NCBI GenBank assembly: GCA_003164075.1
Contig: PLRZ01000218.1
Span: 45,069 to 51,052, forward strand
Reading direction: 5' to 3'
DNA: 5,984 bases
From: Bryobacterales bacterium
Lineage (GTDB): Bacteria > Acidobacteriota > Terriglobia > Bryobacterales > Bryobacteraceae
Below are positions 1-5,984 of this stretch, in pieces. Both the position numbers and the translations under genes were made by a program. Numbering within the stretch: the stretch's first letter is position 1; every line of letters starts with the position of its first letter. Under the pieces are notes generated by a model, which was not told the DNA's origin, ran no database searches, and saw only the letters and a program-made list of their open reading frames with translations.

Positions 1-201
1 GCTCCGCTCGGCCTTATACTCTGCAGTGCCAAGGACGAAGAACAGATCGAACTCCTACAACTCAATCAGGGCGAAATCCGCGTGGCCGAGTATCTTACCG
101 CTTTGCCGGCCAAGAACATTCTCGCTGCCAAACTGCACGACGCTGTCATCCGGGTGCGGGAACAGTTAACCAGGCGCGAACGGAAGCCTGACGAAGAGTG
201 A
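1..201 (+). CDS. PDDEXK nuclease domain-containing protein (DUF1016/YhcG family), C-terminal 66 residues
   Basis: This is the 3' end of a gene that begins left of the window; frame 1 is open from base 1 to the TGA at 199-201. The 66 visible residues begin APLGLILCSAKDEEQIELLQ and continue with IRVAEYLTALP, the typical closing segment of DUF1016 (YhcG-type) proteins: a core beta-strand (GLILC), then an acidic turn, then V-x-EYLT-x-LP and a final charged amphipathic helix. In this family the segment directly follows the PD-(D/E)XK nuclease core, so the catalytic D and E-x-K residues lie outside the window and activity cannot be judged. Such proteins are often found in mobile or restriction/defence neighbourhoods. 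The stop codon abuts the ATG of the next gene with no spacer, which points to co-transcription with the helicase genes. The family call comes from remembered family sequences and is fairly secure; the role of the protein is not known from the sequence. Confidence 0.75.
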   Translation, partial: APLGLILCSAKDEEQIELLQLNQGEIRVAEYLTALPAKNILAAKLHDAVIRVREQLTRRERKPDEE

Positions 202-2130
202 ATGAACAAAGGGCGCCGCGGGTCGCGCCATCAGAACAGCATGAACTACGACATCGACGACGAACCAACAATTACTCTGCAATTCGCGCTGGACTCGATG
301 AACGCGGAGGAACTCAGGAAGCTGGTTGCGCTAACCGGGCAAAAAGCGCCAACCCGGAAGGGGGACATGGCCGCTCTCATCGTCCAGCATCTCGCGGGCG
401 AACGCTTGCGCACGGTCTGGGAGGGCCTGGACGAGTTACAGCGAGCGGCGGTGGCTGAAGCTGCCCATTCGCCGTCGTCGCAGTTTTACTCCGGCCAGTT
501 CCGCGCCAAGTACGGCCGGGATCCGGATTGGGGTTCCGAAGGCAAGAACACCTACGACCGGAAGCCAACCGCGCTGTGCTTTTTCCTATATCGGAACTCC
601 GTATTACCGGTCGATCTCAAGGCACGGCTTCTGAAGTTCGTACCGGAGCCTCGCCAGCCGGCAGTCGCCACGCTCGATCCGTTACCGCCCACATATCCGC
701 GCCCGTTTGAGCGTTGGAACTCGACGACGCGAATCCGTGAGCAGGGATTCGAGGAAGTGCCTCTCGCAGTGCATGAAACCGAGCGGGCGGCACAACGGGA
801 ACTGCTCTCGATCCTCCGCCTTGCCGACGCGGGAAAGATCGCGGTGAGCGACAAGACGCGCAGGGCATCGGCCGCCACCATCGACGCCATCACGGCCATC
901 CTTGAGGCCGGCGACTACTACCCGCAAGCGCCGCCGACAGACAAGTATTACGACTCAAACACCGGACCGATCCGCGCCTTCGCCTGGCCGCTGCTGATTC
1001 AAGCGGGAGGACTCGCGCAGCTCGCGGGAACGCGGCTGCAACTCACCAAGGCCGGCCGCAAGGCGCTCTCCGAGCCGGCCGCCGGGACCATCCGCACGCT
1101 GTGGACGAAGTGGCTGAACACGACGATTCTCGACGAGTTGGCGCGCATCGAGTGTGTCAAGGGTCAAACCGGCAAGGGAAAGCGCGGCCTCATCGCCGTG
1201 TCCGAGCGGCGAGCGGCGATTGCCGGCGGCCTGGCCGAGTGCCCGCCTGGCGGATGGGTCGCGGTCGACGATTTTTACCGGTACATGCAAGCTACGGGTG
1301 AAGAACTCGCGGTGTCCCGCGATGCTTGGGGCCTATACATCGGCGAGCAACAGTACGGATCGCTGGGGAATAACGGTAGAGAGTCCGTCCTCAACATGCG
1401 TTACCTGCTGAGCCTGCTGCACGAGTATGCCGCCACGCTGGGCATGATCGATCTCGCGGTGATTCCGCCCGTGGGGGCTCGCGACGATTTTCACTCGTTG
1501 TGGGGAACGGACGAACTCCCGTTTTTCAGCCGTTACGACGGTCTGATGTACTTCCGCCTCACTCCCCTTGGGGCCTATTGCCTGGATGTGGAAAAGGACT
1601 ACCAGCCGGCGCCCATAGAGGTGAAGCCGGTGCTCCGGGTGCTGCCGAACCTGGAGATCGCGGCAACCGGGCCAGACCTGGAGCAGAGCGACCGCTTGGC
1701 GCTCAACGCCTACGCCACCCCCGTTTCGGACTTCGTCTGGCGTCTGGAAGCCAGTCAACTGCTGGCCGCCATCGACGCTGGCAGGCAAGTCGCCGAAATT
1801 CGCGCATTCCTGGCGGCGCGAAGCGGTACGGCGCTCCCCGATACGGTGGCGCGGTTGCTCGACGACGTCGCCGGGCGAACCACACTGCTCCAGGACCGGG
1901 GACTCGTCCGCCTGATTGAGTGTGCCGACGCCGCACTGGCCGCATTGATCTCGAACGACACGCGGACCCGCAAGCACTGCATGCGTGCCGGCGAACGCCA
2001 CCTGGTGGTGACAGGCTCATCGGATGCAGCGTTCCGGCGCGCCTTGCGGGACGCCGGCTACCTTCTGGCCGCGGATAGTAAGCGTTCGGCGAAAAGCCGG
2101 GACTCCAATCCGCTGCCGGCGGCGGAGTAG
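202..2130 (+). CDS. Helicase-associated DNA-binding protein with XPB/Ssl2-like (Helicase_C_3) domain, no ATPase
   Basis: A 642-residue soluble protein with no signal peptide, no membrane segment and no Walker A or DExH motif. Residues about 33-68 (NAEELRKLV...KGDMAALIVQHL) resemble a SAP-like helix-extended-helix DNA-binding unit. The middle (about 200-460) looks like winged-helix segments, with LQLTKAGRKAL and YFRLTPLGAYCL as probable wings and GGWVAVDDFYRYM as a typical element of this family. Residues about 476-620, from VLPNLEI to RRALRDAGY, match the Helicase_C_3 (XPB/Ssl2 DNA-binding) pattern. The same kind of domain begins the XPB helicase encoded 4 nt downstream. From memory, mycobacterial XPB (Rv0861c) also has a helicase-associated neighbour (Rv0862c), so the pairing is probably functional. 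I infer a DNA-binding partner or loader for the helicase. The start chosen is the ATG directly after the upstream TGA, with a weak GAAGAG stretch at 193-198, so translational coupling is likely. The in-frame ATG at 241 is a possible alternative, because the first 13 residues look unconserved. Confidence 0.8.
   Translation: MNKGRRGSRHQNSMNYDIDDEPTITLQFALDSMNAEELRKLVALTGQKAPTRKGDMAALIVQHLAGERLRTVWEGLDELQRAAVAEAAHSPSSQFYSGQFRAKYGRDPDWGSEGKNTYDRKPTALCFFLYRNSVLPVDLKARLLKFVPEPRQPAVATLDPLPPTYPRPFERWNSTTRIREQGFEEVPLAVHETERAAQRELLSILRLADAGKIAVSDKTRRASAATIDAITAILEAGDYYPQAPPTDKYYDSNTGPIRAFAWPLLIQAGGLAQLAGTRLQLTKAGRKALSEPAAGTIRTLWTKWLNTTILDELARIECVKGQTGKGKRGLIAVSERRAAIAGGLAECPPGGWVAVDDFYRYMQATGEELAVSRDAWGLYIGEQQYGSLGNNGRESVLNMRYLLSLLHEYAATLGMIDLAVIPPVGARDDFHSLWGTDELPFFSRYDGLMYFRLTPLGAYCLDVEKDYQPAPIEVKPVLRVLPNLEIAATGPDLEQSDRLALNAYATPVSDFVWRLEASQLLAAIDAGRQVAEIRAFLAARSGTALPDTVARLLDDVAGRTTLLQDRGLVRLIECADAALAALISNDTRTRKHCMRAGERHLVVTGSSDAAFRRALRDAGYLLAADSKRSAKSRDSNPLPAAE
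2124..2127 (+). promoter_or_regulatory. Shine-Dalgarno GGAG deciding the GTG start of the XPB gene
   Basis: GGAG overlaps the last codons of the upstream gene and lies 7 nt before GTG 2135, a normal spacing. It supports the GTG over the far upstream in-frame ATG at 2024, whose extra 37 residues would read an Arg-rich shadow of the adaptor gene. Confidence 0.6.
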
Positions 2131-2134
2131 GCGC

Positions 2135-3799
2135 GTGGCGGCAGGGCCGGAGAATGCTCTCATCGTGCAGAGCGATTGCAGCGTCCTGCTGGACGTCCAT
2201 GCGCCGCGGGCCGCGGAGGCACGGGCCGCGCTGGCGCCATTTGCCGAACTGGTCAAGAGCCCGGAGCACATCCACACTTACCGTTTGACGCCGCTCTCGA
2301 TTTGGAACGCGTGCGCCTCGGGACTCGCCGCTGGGCAGATGGTGGCGGCTCTGAACGAGCACGCCCGGTACGCGGTTCCGCGGAACGTGGAAGCGGAGAT
2401 CCTCGAACTGGCGGCGCGCTATGGGCGGGTCGTGATCACGCGCGACGGGGACTGGTTACGGTGCACGTGTTCCGACGATGCCACGGCGGAACGCCTGTCG
2501 CGCGACCGCGATGCAGGACAGTACCTGGCCGCACGCATCGACGCCACTAGATTCCGCGTGGATCCGGGCCAGCGCGGCGTGCTGAAGCAGGCGCTCACAG
2601 CGGCGGGTTTCCCCGCCGAGGATCTGGCGGGCTATTCGAGCGGCGAGCCATTTCCCATCGCGCTTCGAGAAAGCGCGGAATTCAGGCTTCGCGACTACCA
2701 ACGGCAGGCGGCAGAATCCTTCTATATGGCGGGGACAGCGCGCGGTGGAAGCGGGGTGGTGGTGCTTCCTTGCGGCGCGGGCAAGACGATTGTTGGTTTG
2801 GCCGCAATGGAACTGATTGGGCAAACCACGCTCGTGCTGACCACAAGTCTGACTGCGGTCCACCAATGGCGGCGCGAACTTCTGGACAAGACCACGCTTC
2901 AGCCCGGCGACATCGCCGAGTACACCGGCGAGCGGAAGGACACTGGGCCGGTGACCTTGACCACATATCAGATCCTCACCTGGCGCGCGGACCGGGATGG
3001 CGATTTCCCGCACCTCACTCTGTTTAGCGCGCGTGGTTGGGGGCTGATCGTCTACGACGAGGTGCATCTGCTGCCCGCACCCGTATTTCGTGCGACCGCG
3101 GACCTGCAGGCGCGCCGGCGGCTGGGGCTAACCGCAACCCTGGTGCGGGAGGACGGCCGCGAGGCCGATGTGTTCTCTCTCATCGGACCGAAGCGCTTCG
3201 ACGTCCCCTGGAAAGATCTCGAGCGGCAAGCGTGGATCGCCACCGCGGCCTGCGTCGAGGAGCGTGTGCCGATGAGCGCCCGGCGTCGCATGGAATACGC
3301 GCTCGCCGACCGGCGCTCGCAGTTCCGCATCGCCGCCGAAAACCCCGCCAAACTGACCCGCTTGCACGAACTCCTCGCCATCCACGCGGAGGGGCGCGTC
3401 CTCATCATGGGTGAGTACCTGTCCCAGGTGGAAGCCATCGCCCGCGAGATCGGCGCTCCGCTCATCACCGGCAAGACGCCGCAGCAGCAACGGGAATCGA
3501 TCTATGCGAGCTTCCGGCGTAAAGAACTGCACTGTCTGGTGCTTTCCAAAGTTGGCAACTTCGCCATCGACCTGCCGGACGCCGACGTGCTCATACAGGT
3601 CTCCGGCGCCTTTGGGTCGCGGCAGGAGGAAGCGCAGCGGCTGGGCCGCATATTGCGGCCCAAGCAGGATGGCCGCGCCGCACACTTCTTCACGCTGGTC
3701 TCGCGCGATACCCGCGAGGAGGAGTTCGCCCACCACCGCAAGCTTTTCCTGACCGAGCAGGGTTACTCGTACCAGGTGGTGGTGGCAGGCGAAAAGTGA
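2135..3799 (+). CDS. xpb: DNA repair helicase XPB (SF2, ERCC3/Ssl2 family)
   Basis: A 554-residue ATP-dependent 3'-5' SF2 helicase or translocase of the XPB family, close to the usual length of bacterial XPB. Residues about 6-170 form an XPB/Ssl2-type N-terminal accessory domain (ALIVQSD, FAELVKSPEHIHTYRLTPLSIW, then RGVLKQALTAAGFPAEDLAGY). A Q-like entry FRLRDYQRQ follows at 183-191. Walker A is LPCGAGKT at 211-218 (Lys217). Motif II is DEVH at 308-311, followed by LLPAPVFR. Motif III is LTAT at 332-335. The XPB-specific RED motif is at 338-340 in LVREDGRE. Motif VI is QRLGRILRP at 501-509. Every catalytic motif is intact. The start is GTG 2135, which has a GGAG site and sits 4 nt after the adaptor stop, so coupled translation is likely. 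In eukaryotes XPB opens DNA in nucleotide excision repair and transcription; in archaea it works with the nuclease Bax1. The bacterial role is less settled. A nuclease gene and a DNA-binding partner gene upstream suggest a DNA-processing complex. No promoter of its own is visible. Confidence 0.93.
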   Translation: MAAGPENALIVQSDCSVLLDVHAPRAAEARAALAPFAELVKSPEHIHTYRLTPLSIWNACASGLAAGQMVAALNEHARYAVPRNVEAEILELAARYGRVVITRDGDWLRCTCSDDATAERLSRDRDAGQYLAARIDATRFRVDPGQRGVLKQALTAAGFPAEDLAGYSSGEPFPIALRESAEFRLRDYQRQAAESFYMAGTARGGSGVVVLPCGAGKTIVGLAAMELIGQTTLVLTTSLTAVHQWRRELLDKTTLQPGDIAEYTGERKDTGPVTLTTYQILTWRADRDGDFPHLTLFSARGWGLIVYDEVHLLPAPVFRATADLQARRRLGLTATLVREDGREADVFSLIGPKRFDVPWKDLERQAWIATAACVEERVPMSARRRMEYALADRRSQFRIAAENPAKLTRLHELLAIHAEGRVLIMGEYLSQVEAIAREIGAPLITGKTPQQQRESIYASFRRKELHCLVLSKVGNFAIDLPDADVLIQVSGAFGSRQEEAQRLGRILRPKQDGRAAHFFTLVSRDTREEEFAHHRKLFLTEQGYSYQVVVAGEK

Positions 3800-3811
3800 G
3801 CGCGCTTGCCT

Positions 3812-4003
3812 CTACAGTTCCTCAAAGAAGAAAGCATCCAGCACGCGGATCGCTCTGCCTTCAATGCCGGGGAGCGTGTCTTCGCCGCCGCGCAACCATG
3901 GCGCTGCCTTCCGCCATTCTTCCGCCGGCAGTACCGTAATTCCGCGCTTCTCCAGGATGCCCGAGATTTGCGCACGCAGATCGGACTTACAGATCCGATT
4001 CAA
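3812..4003 (-). CDS. Short hypothetical protein, possibly the 3' part of a frameshifted gene
   Basis: A 63-residue reading frame on the minus strand, convergent with the helicase gene; its TAG lies 12 nt beyond the helicase stop. I do not recognise the product. It is hydrophilic with regular helix-like spacing (SDLRAQISGILEKRG, AEEWRKAAPWL) and ends in an unusual FFFEEL. There is no membrane segment or known motif. By hand count about two thirds of third codon positions are G or C, with second positions clearly lower, which is the pattern expected of a real gene in this genome. The only start available is TTG at 4003, which has no Shine-Dalgarno sequence; the frame is closed upstream by a TGA at 4031-4033. 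A second coding-like frame enters from upstream and ends within this gene's 5' end, at an imperfect tandem repeat. The ORF may therefore be the C-terminal remnant of a longer protein, or simply a small gene. Confidence 0.4.
   Translation of the reverse strand: MNRICKSDLRAQISGILEKRGITVLPAEEWRKAAPWLRGGEDTLPGIEGRAIRVLDAFFFEEL
3977..4002. repeat. Imperfect 13-nt tandem repeat containing an inverted ATCGGA/TCCGAT pair
   Basis: The two 13-nt units at 3977-3989 and 3990-4002 agree at 10 of 13 positions; both begin CAGATC. Within them ATCGGA (3980-3985) and TCCGAT (3994-3999) are exact reverse complements around an 8-nt loop, so the site could also form a small hairpin. It sits at the 5' end of the minus-strand short ORF, exactly where two coding-like frames meet. 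It may be chance, or the scar of a small duplication that shifted the frame. Confidence 0.4.
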
Positions 4004-4194
4004 TTGTAATTTGCGAAAACATGCGTGAAATCAGGCGCTCGGCGTGCATCGACAGCGCGACATCGGCCTTCTCGCGACGGGAAATTGGAAAGAGACGGAC
4101 AGGGCTGCGGAAGACCGCATTTCAAGGGGTTTGGTAGCAGACCCTATTTGCTGTATTCTTGTCTGGCCTGGAAATTATTGATTAGGAGGGAATT
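4004..4194. other. Intergenic stretch without a convincing gene
   Basis: This stretch lies between the short minus-strand ORF and the 3' end of the tRNA. The half nearest the tRNA (about 4140-4195) is noticeably richer in A/T than the rest of the window. The only hairpin seen is TGCGG-AAGA-CCGCA at 4106-4119, with a 5-bp stem followed on the plus strand by just three Ts, too weak to call a terminator. Part of the stretch (3987-4121, minus) is open and coding-like, as described in the findings. No promoter, insertion sequence end or RNA gene could be supported here. Confidence 0.5.
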
Positions 4195-4271
<77 letters not shown>

Positions 4272-4276
4272 CACAC

Positions 4277-4305
4277 ATCGTAGCGCATACTGGCCCCGCC
4301 GTCAA
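4277..4305 (-). promoter_or_regulatory. Sigma-70-type promoter of the initiator tRNA
   Basis: On the minus strand TTGACG (4305-4300, 5 of 6 to TTGACA) and TACGAT (4282-4277, 4 of 6 to TATAAT) are separated by exactly 17 nt. Only 5 nt separate the -10 box from nucleotide 1 of the tRNA, so initiation is expected within a base or two of the mature 5' end. The boxes are read directly; promoter activity is inferred. Confidence 0.6.
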
Positions 4306-4327
4306 ACTTCTACTCCCATGACCCCTG

Positions 4328-4333
4328 TACAAT
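4328..4333 (+). promoter_or_regulatory. Candidate -10 box (TACAAT) for a leaderless S55 peptidase mRNA
   Basis: TACAAT matches TATAAT at 5 of 6 positions and ends 6 nt before GTG 4340, the distance at which transcription would start on the G of the start codon. No good -35 box is seen 16-18 nt upstream, and the preceding TG directly abuts the box instead of sitting one base further away. The call depends on the close fit to the start codon and on the absence of a Shine-Dalgarno sequence. Confidence 0.35.
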
Positions 4334-4339
4334 GGTGAC

Positions 4340-5984
4340 GTGCTTCGTTTTGTCGTCCCCGCGGTTCTGGCCCTCGCAACCGCCTTGCCTGCCCAAACTC
4401 CCCTGTTCCCTCTAAAGGATATCCGGCCCGGTATGCACGGCACCGGACGCACCGTTTTTTCCGGAAATCGCATCGAAGAGTTCCAGGTGGAAGTCCTCGG
4501 CGTGCTCGACAACATGGGGCCGCGCGAGTCCATCATTCTCGCGCGGCTCTCCGGCGGCCCGCTCCAGGAGACCGGGGTGATGCAGGGAATGAGCGGCAGT
4601 CCCGTTTATATCGATGGCAAACTGGTGGGCGCCGTGGCCCTTGGCTTCGCCTTCTCCAAAGAACCCATCGCCGGGATCCGCCCCATCGAAGACATGATCC
4701 GCCCAGTCGCCACCCGCGCCGCCATCGCCGCGCAGCGCACGCCCTTCGCGCTCGGTCCCAACGAACTCGTTCGCGGACTTCCGCAACCCGCCCTCGCCAT
4801 GGCCGGCAGCGCCCAAATGGTCGACATCGCCACGCCGCTCTCCTTCGGCGGATTCACCCGCGCCACCCTGGAGACCTTCGCGCCGCAGCTCCGCGCCCTC
4901 GGCCTGGAACCGCGGCAAGCTGTCAGTTCCGCCGGCAAACTCGACGCCGCCATGGGCAATCCGGCGGACCTCAAGCCCGGTTCCATGATCAGCGTCCAAC
5001 TCCTCTCCGGCGACTATAACGTGGGCGCCGACGGCACCGTCACCTACATCGACGGCAACCGGGTCTACGCCTTCGGCCATCGTTTCCTCGACGTGGGCGC
5101 CACCTCGCTCCCCTTTGCCCGCTCCGATGTTCTCGCCCTGGTACCCAATACCAATACCTCTTTCAAGCTCTCCGCGGCCCGCGAATGGATGGGCTCCATC
5201 GGCTACGATGGCAATACCGCCATCTCCGGCGAATTCGGCAAGCAAGCCGCCACGGTGCCGGTTTCGGTGAGCGTCACGCGCGACGGCAAGCCCATCGAGT
5301 CCTACCGGATGCAGATGGTCAACGATCCGCTGCTTTCCCCGCTGCTCGTCCAGATGGCCGTCTTCTCCGCCATCGACGCGACTGAGCGTACCGTCGGCGC
5401 CGCCACGCTACGCATCACCGGCGAGATCGATTTCCAGAACGCGCCCTCGCCCGTGCGCATCAATAATATGTTCTCCGCCGACAATGGTTCCGCCACCCAG
5501 GCATCGCTTTCCACGGCCGTCCCGGTGGCTTACGTGATGCAGAGCGATTTCGACATGCTCCGGCTGAAAAGCATCGCCCTCAACATCGAGGCCTTCGAAC
5601 AGAAAAAGGAGTTGACCATCGACGGCATCACCGTCTCCCATCGGGAAGCGCACGCCGGCGACACCGTGCGGCTCAACGTTTCGCTGGTGGGCGAAAACGG
5701 CGCGGAAACCTCTCGCCAGATGGACTACAAGATTCCCATCGGCGCCGAGCCGGGTACCCTGTACTTCACCGTGGCCGACGCCAATACCTCCAACGTCACC
5801 GATTTCCGCCAGGTGGTGGGCGCCACCGCGCGCACGCCGAGCCAAGTCATCACTACCGTAAACAACCTCCACCCCAACACCCGGGCTTACATCCGGGTGT
5901 GGCGGACCGACCCCGCCTTCCAGCTCGAAGGCGCCGACTTGCCCGATCCGCCGCCGTCGGTCGCCATGATTCTGGCCAGTTCGC
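4340..5984 (+). CDS. Exported SpoIVB-like serine peptidase (family S55), 3' end outside the window
   Basis: The first 548 codons of a secreted protein; the frame is open to the window edge. GTG 4340 is the only sensible start: an in-frame TGA lies at 4319-4321, and this start yields a signal peptide with a short positive n-region (MLR), hydrophobic core FVVPAVLALATALP and likely cleavage after A18 (LPA-Q). Mature protein begins near DIRPGMHGTGRTVFSG. The S55 signature GMSGSP is at 83-88 with putative nucleophile Ser85, followed by VYIDGKLVGAVA. A second conserved block, VYAFGHRFLDVG, supplies the putative catalytic His247. From about residue 390 onward the sequence looks like beta-rich Ig-like domains (LTIDGITVSHREAHAGDTVRLNV). 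In spore formers SpoIVB cleaves SpoIVFA to activate pro-sigma-K processing; here no sporulation genes are visible, so the substrate is unknown and probably periplasmic or outer-membrane associated. Compared with SpoIVB the Ser and His blocks occur in reverse order. No ribosome binding site precedes the GTG. Family call strong, function inferred. Confidence 0.85.
   Translation, partial: MLRFVVPAVLALATALPAQTPLFPLKDIRPGMHGTGRTVFSGNRIEEFQVEVLGVLDNMGPRESIILARLSGGPLQETGVMQGMSGSPVYIDGKLVGAVALGFAFSKEPIAGIRPIEDMIRPVATRAAIAAQRTPFALGPNELVRGLPQPALAMAGSAQMVDIATPLSFGGFTRATLETFAPQLRALGLEPRQAVSSAGKLDAAMGNPADLKPGSMISVQLLSGDYNVGADGTVTYIDGNRVYAFGHRFLDVGATSLPFARSDVLALVPNTNTSFKLSAAREWMGSIGYDGNTAISGEFGKQAATVPVSVSVTRDGKPIESYRMQMVNDPLLSPLLVQMAVFSAIDATERTVGAATLRITGEIDFQNAPSPVRINNMFSADNGSATQASLSTAVPVAYVMQSDFDMLRLKSIALNIEAFEQKKELTIDGITVSHREAHAGDTVRLNVSLVGENGAETSRQMDYKIPIGAEPGTLYFTVADANTSNVTDFRQVVGATARTPSQVITTVNNLHPNTRAYIRVWRTDPAFQLEGADLPDPPPSVAMILASS

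Noticed and set aside
2024..2134. Upstream ATG extension of the XPB helicase by 37 residues
   Set aside because: It overlaps the adaptor gene by over 100 nt, reads an Arg-rich shadow sequence, and has no support from the family length. GTG 2135 has a GGAG site and gives the expected N-terminus.
1333..2362. Two long minus-strand open frames (about 220 codons each) opposite the adaptor and XPB genes
   Set aside because: They overlap each other and the well-supported plus-strand genes, are low-complexity Arg/Gly-rich, and have no family resemblance; they are shadows.
4106..4119. Hairpin TGCGG-AAGA-CCGCA as a terminator
   Set aside because: The stem is only 5 bp and is followed by three Ts on the plus strand and no T-run on the minus strand; it is also about 300 nt past the helicase stop.
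4412..5245. 277-codon open frame antisense to the S55 peptidase
   Set aside because: It is Gly/Ala/Glu-rich without any motif and lies fully opposite a recognisable gene; it is a typical shadow of G/C-biased third positions.

Overview
This is a GC-rich bacterial window with strong G/C preference at third codon positions. It probably comes from an Acidobacteriota genome of the Solibacter/Bryobacter type. That guess rests on an exported SpoIVB-like (S55) peptidase with no sporulation genes around it, and on a bacterial XPB helicase paired with a helicase-associated protein. The taxonomic call is an inference.

Positions 1-3799, plus strand, look like one tightly packed operon that continues to the left. 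It holds the C-terminal tail of a PDDEXK nuclease of the DUF1016/YhcG type (1-201). Next is a 642-residue DNA-binding protein with an XPB/Ssl2-like (Helicase_C_3) C-terminal domain but no ATPase (202-2130). Last is a complete SF2 helicase of the XPB family (2135-3799). The gaps are 0 and 4 nt, so translational coupling is likely. The adaptor and the helicase carry recognisably related accessory domains, which suggests that they bind DNA as a pair. The visible logic is nuclease plus DNA-binding adaptor plus XPB motor, which suits DNA repair or defence.

Positions 3800-4194 hold little. There is a short minus-strand hypothetical ORF (3812-4003) convergent with the helicase gene. Its 5' end overlaps, in another frame, the end of a second coding-like stretch at an imperfect 13-nt tandem repeat, so it may be a frameshifted gene remnant. 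Positions 4004-4194 show no convincing gene or strong terminator.

Positions 4195-4271, minus strand, encode the initiator tRNA-fMet(CAT) with an encoded CCA and an unusual U1:A72 end. A good sigma-70-type promoter (4277-4305) lies so close that transcription should begin at or within a nucleotide or two of the mature 5' end.

From 4340 to the right edge, plus strand and divergent from the tRNA, runs a signal-peptide-bearing S55 (SpoIVB-like) peptidase, cut by the window end after 548 codons. Its catalytic GMSGSP motif comes before its GH motif, the reverse of SpoIVB, so it looks circularly permuted. Its GTG start sits 6 nt after a TACAAT -10-like box and has no ribosome binding site, so the mRNA may be leaderless.
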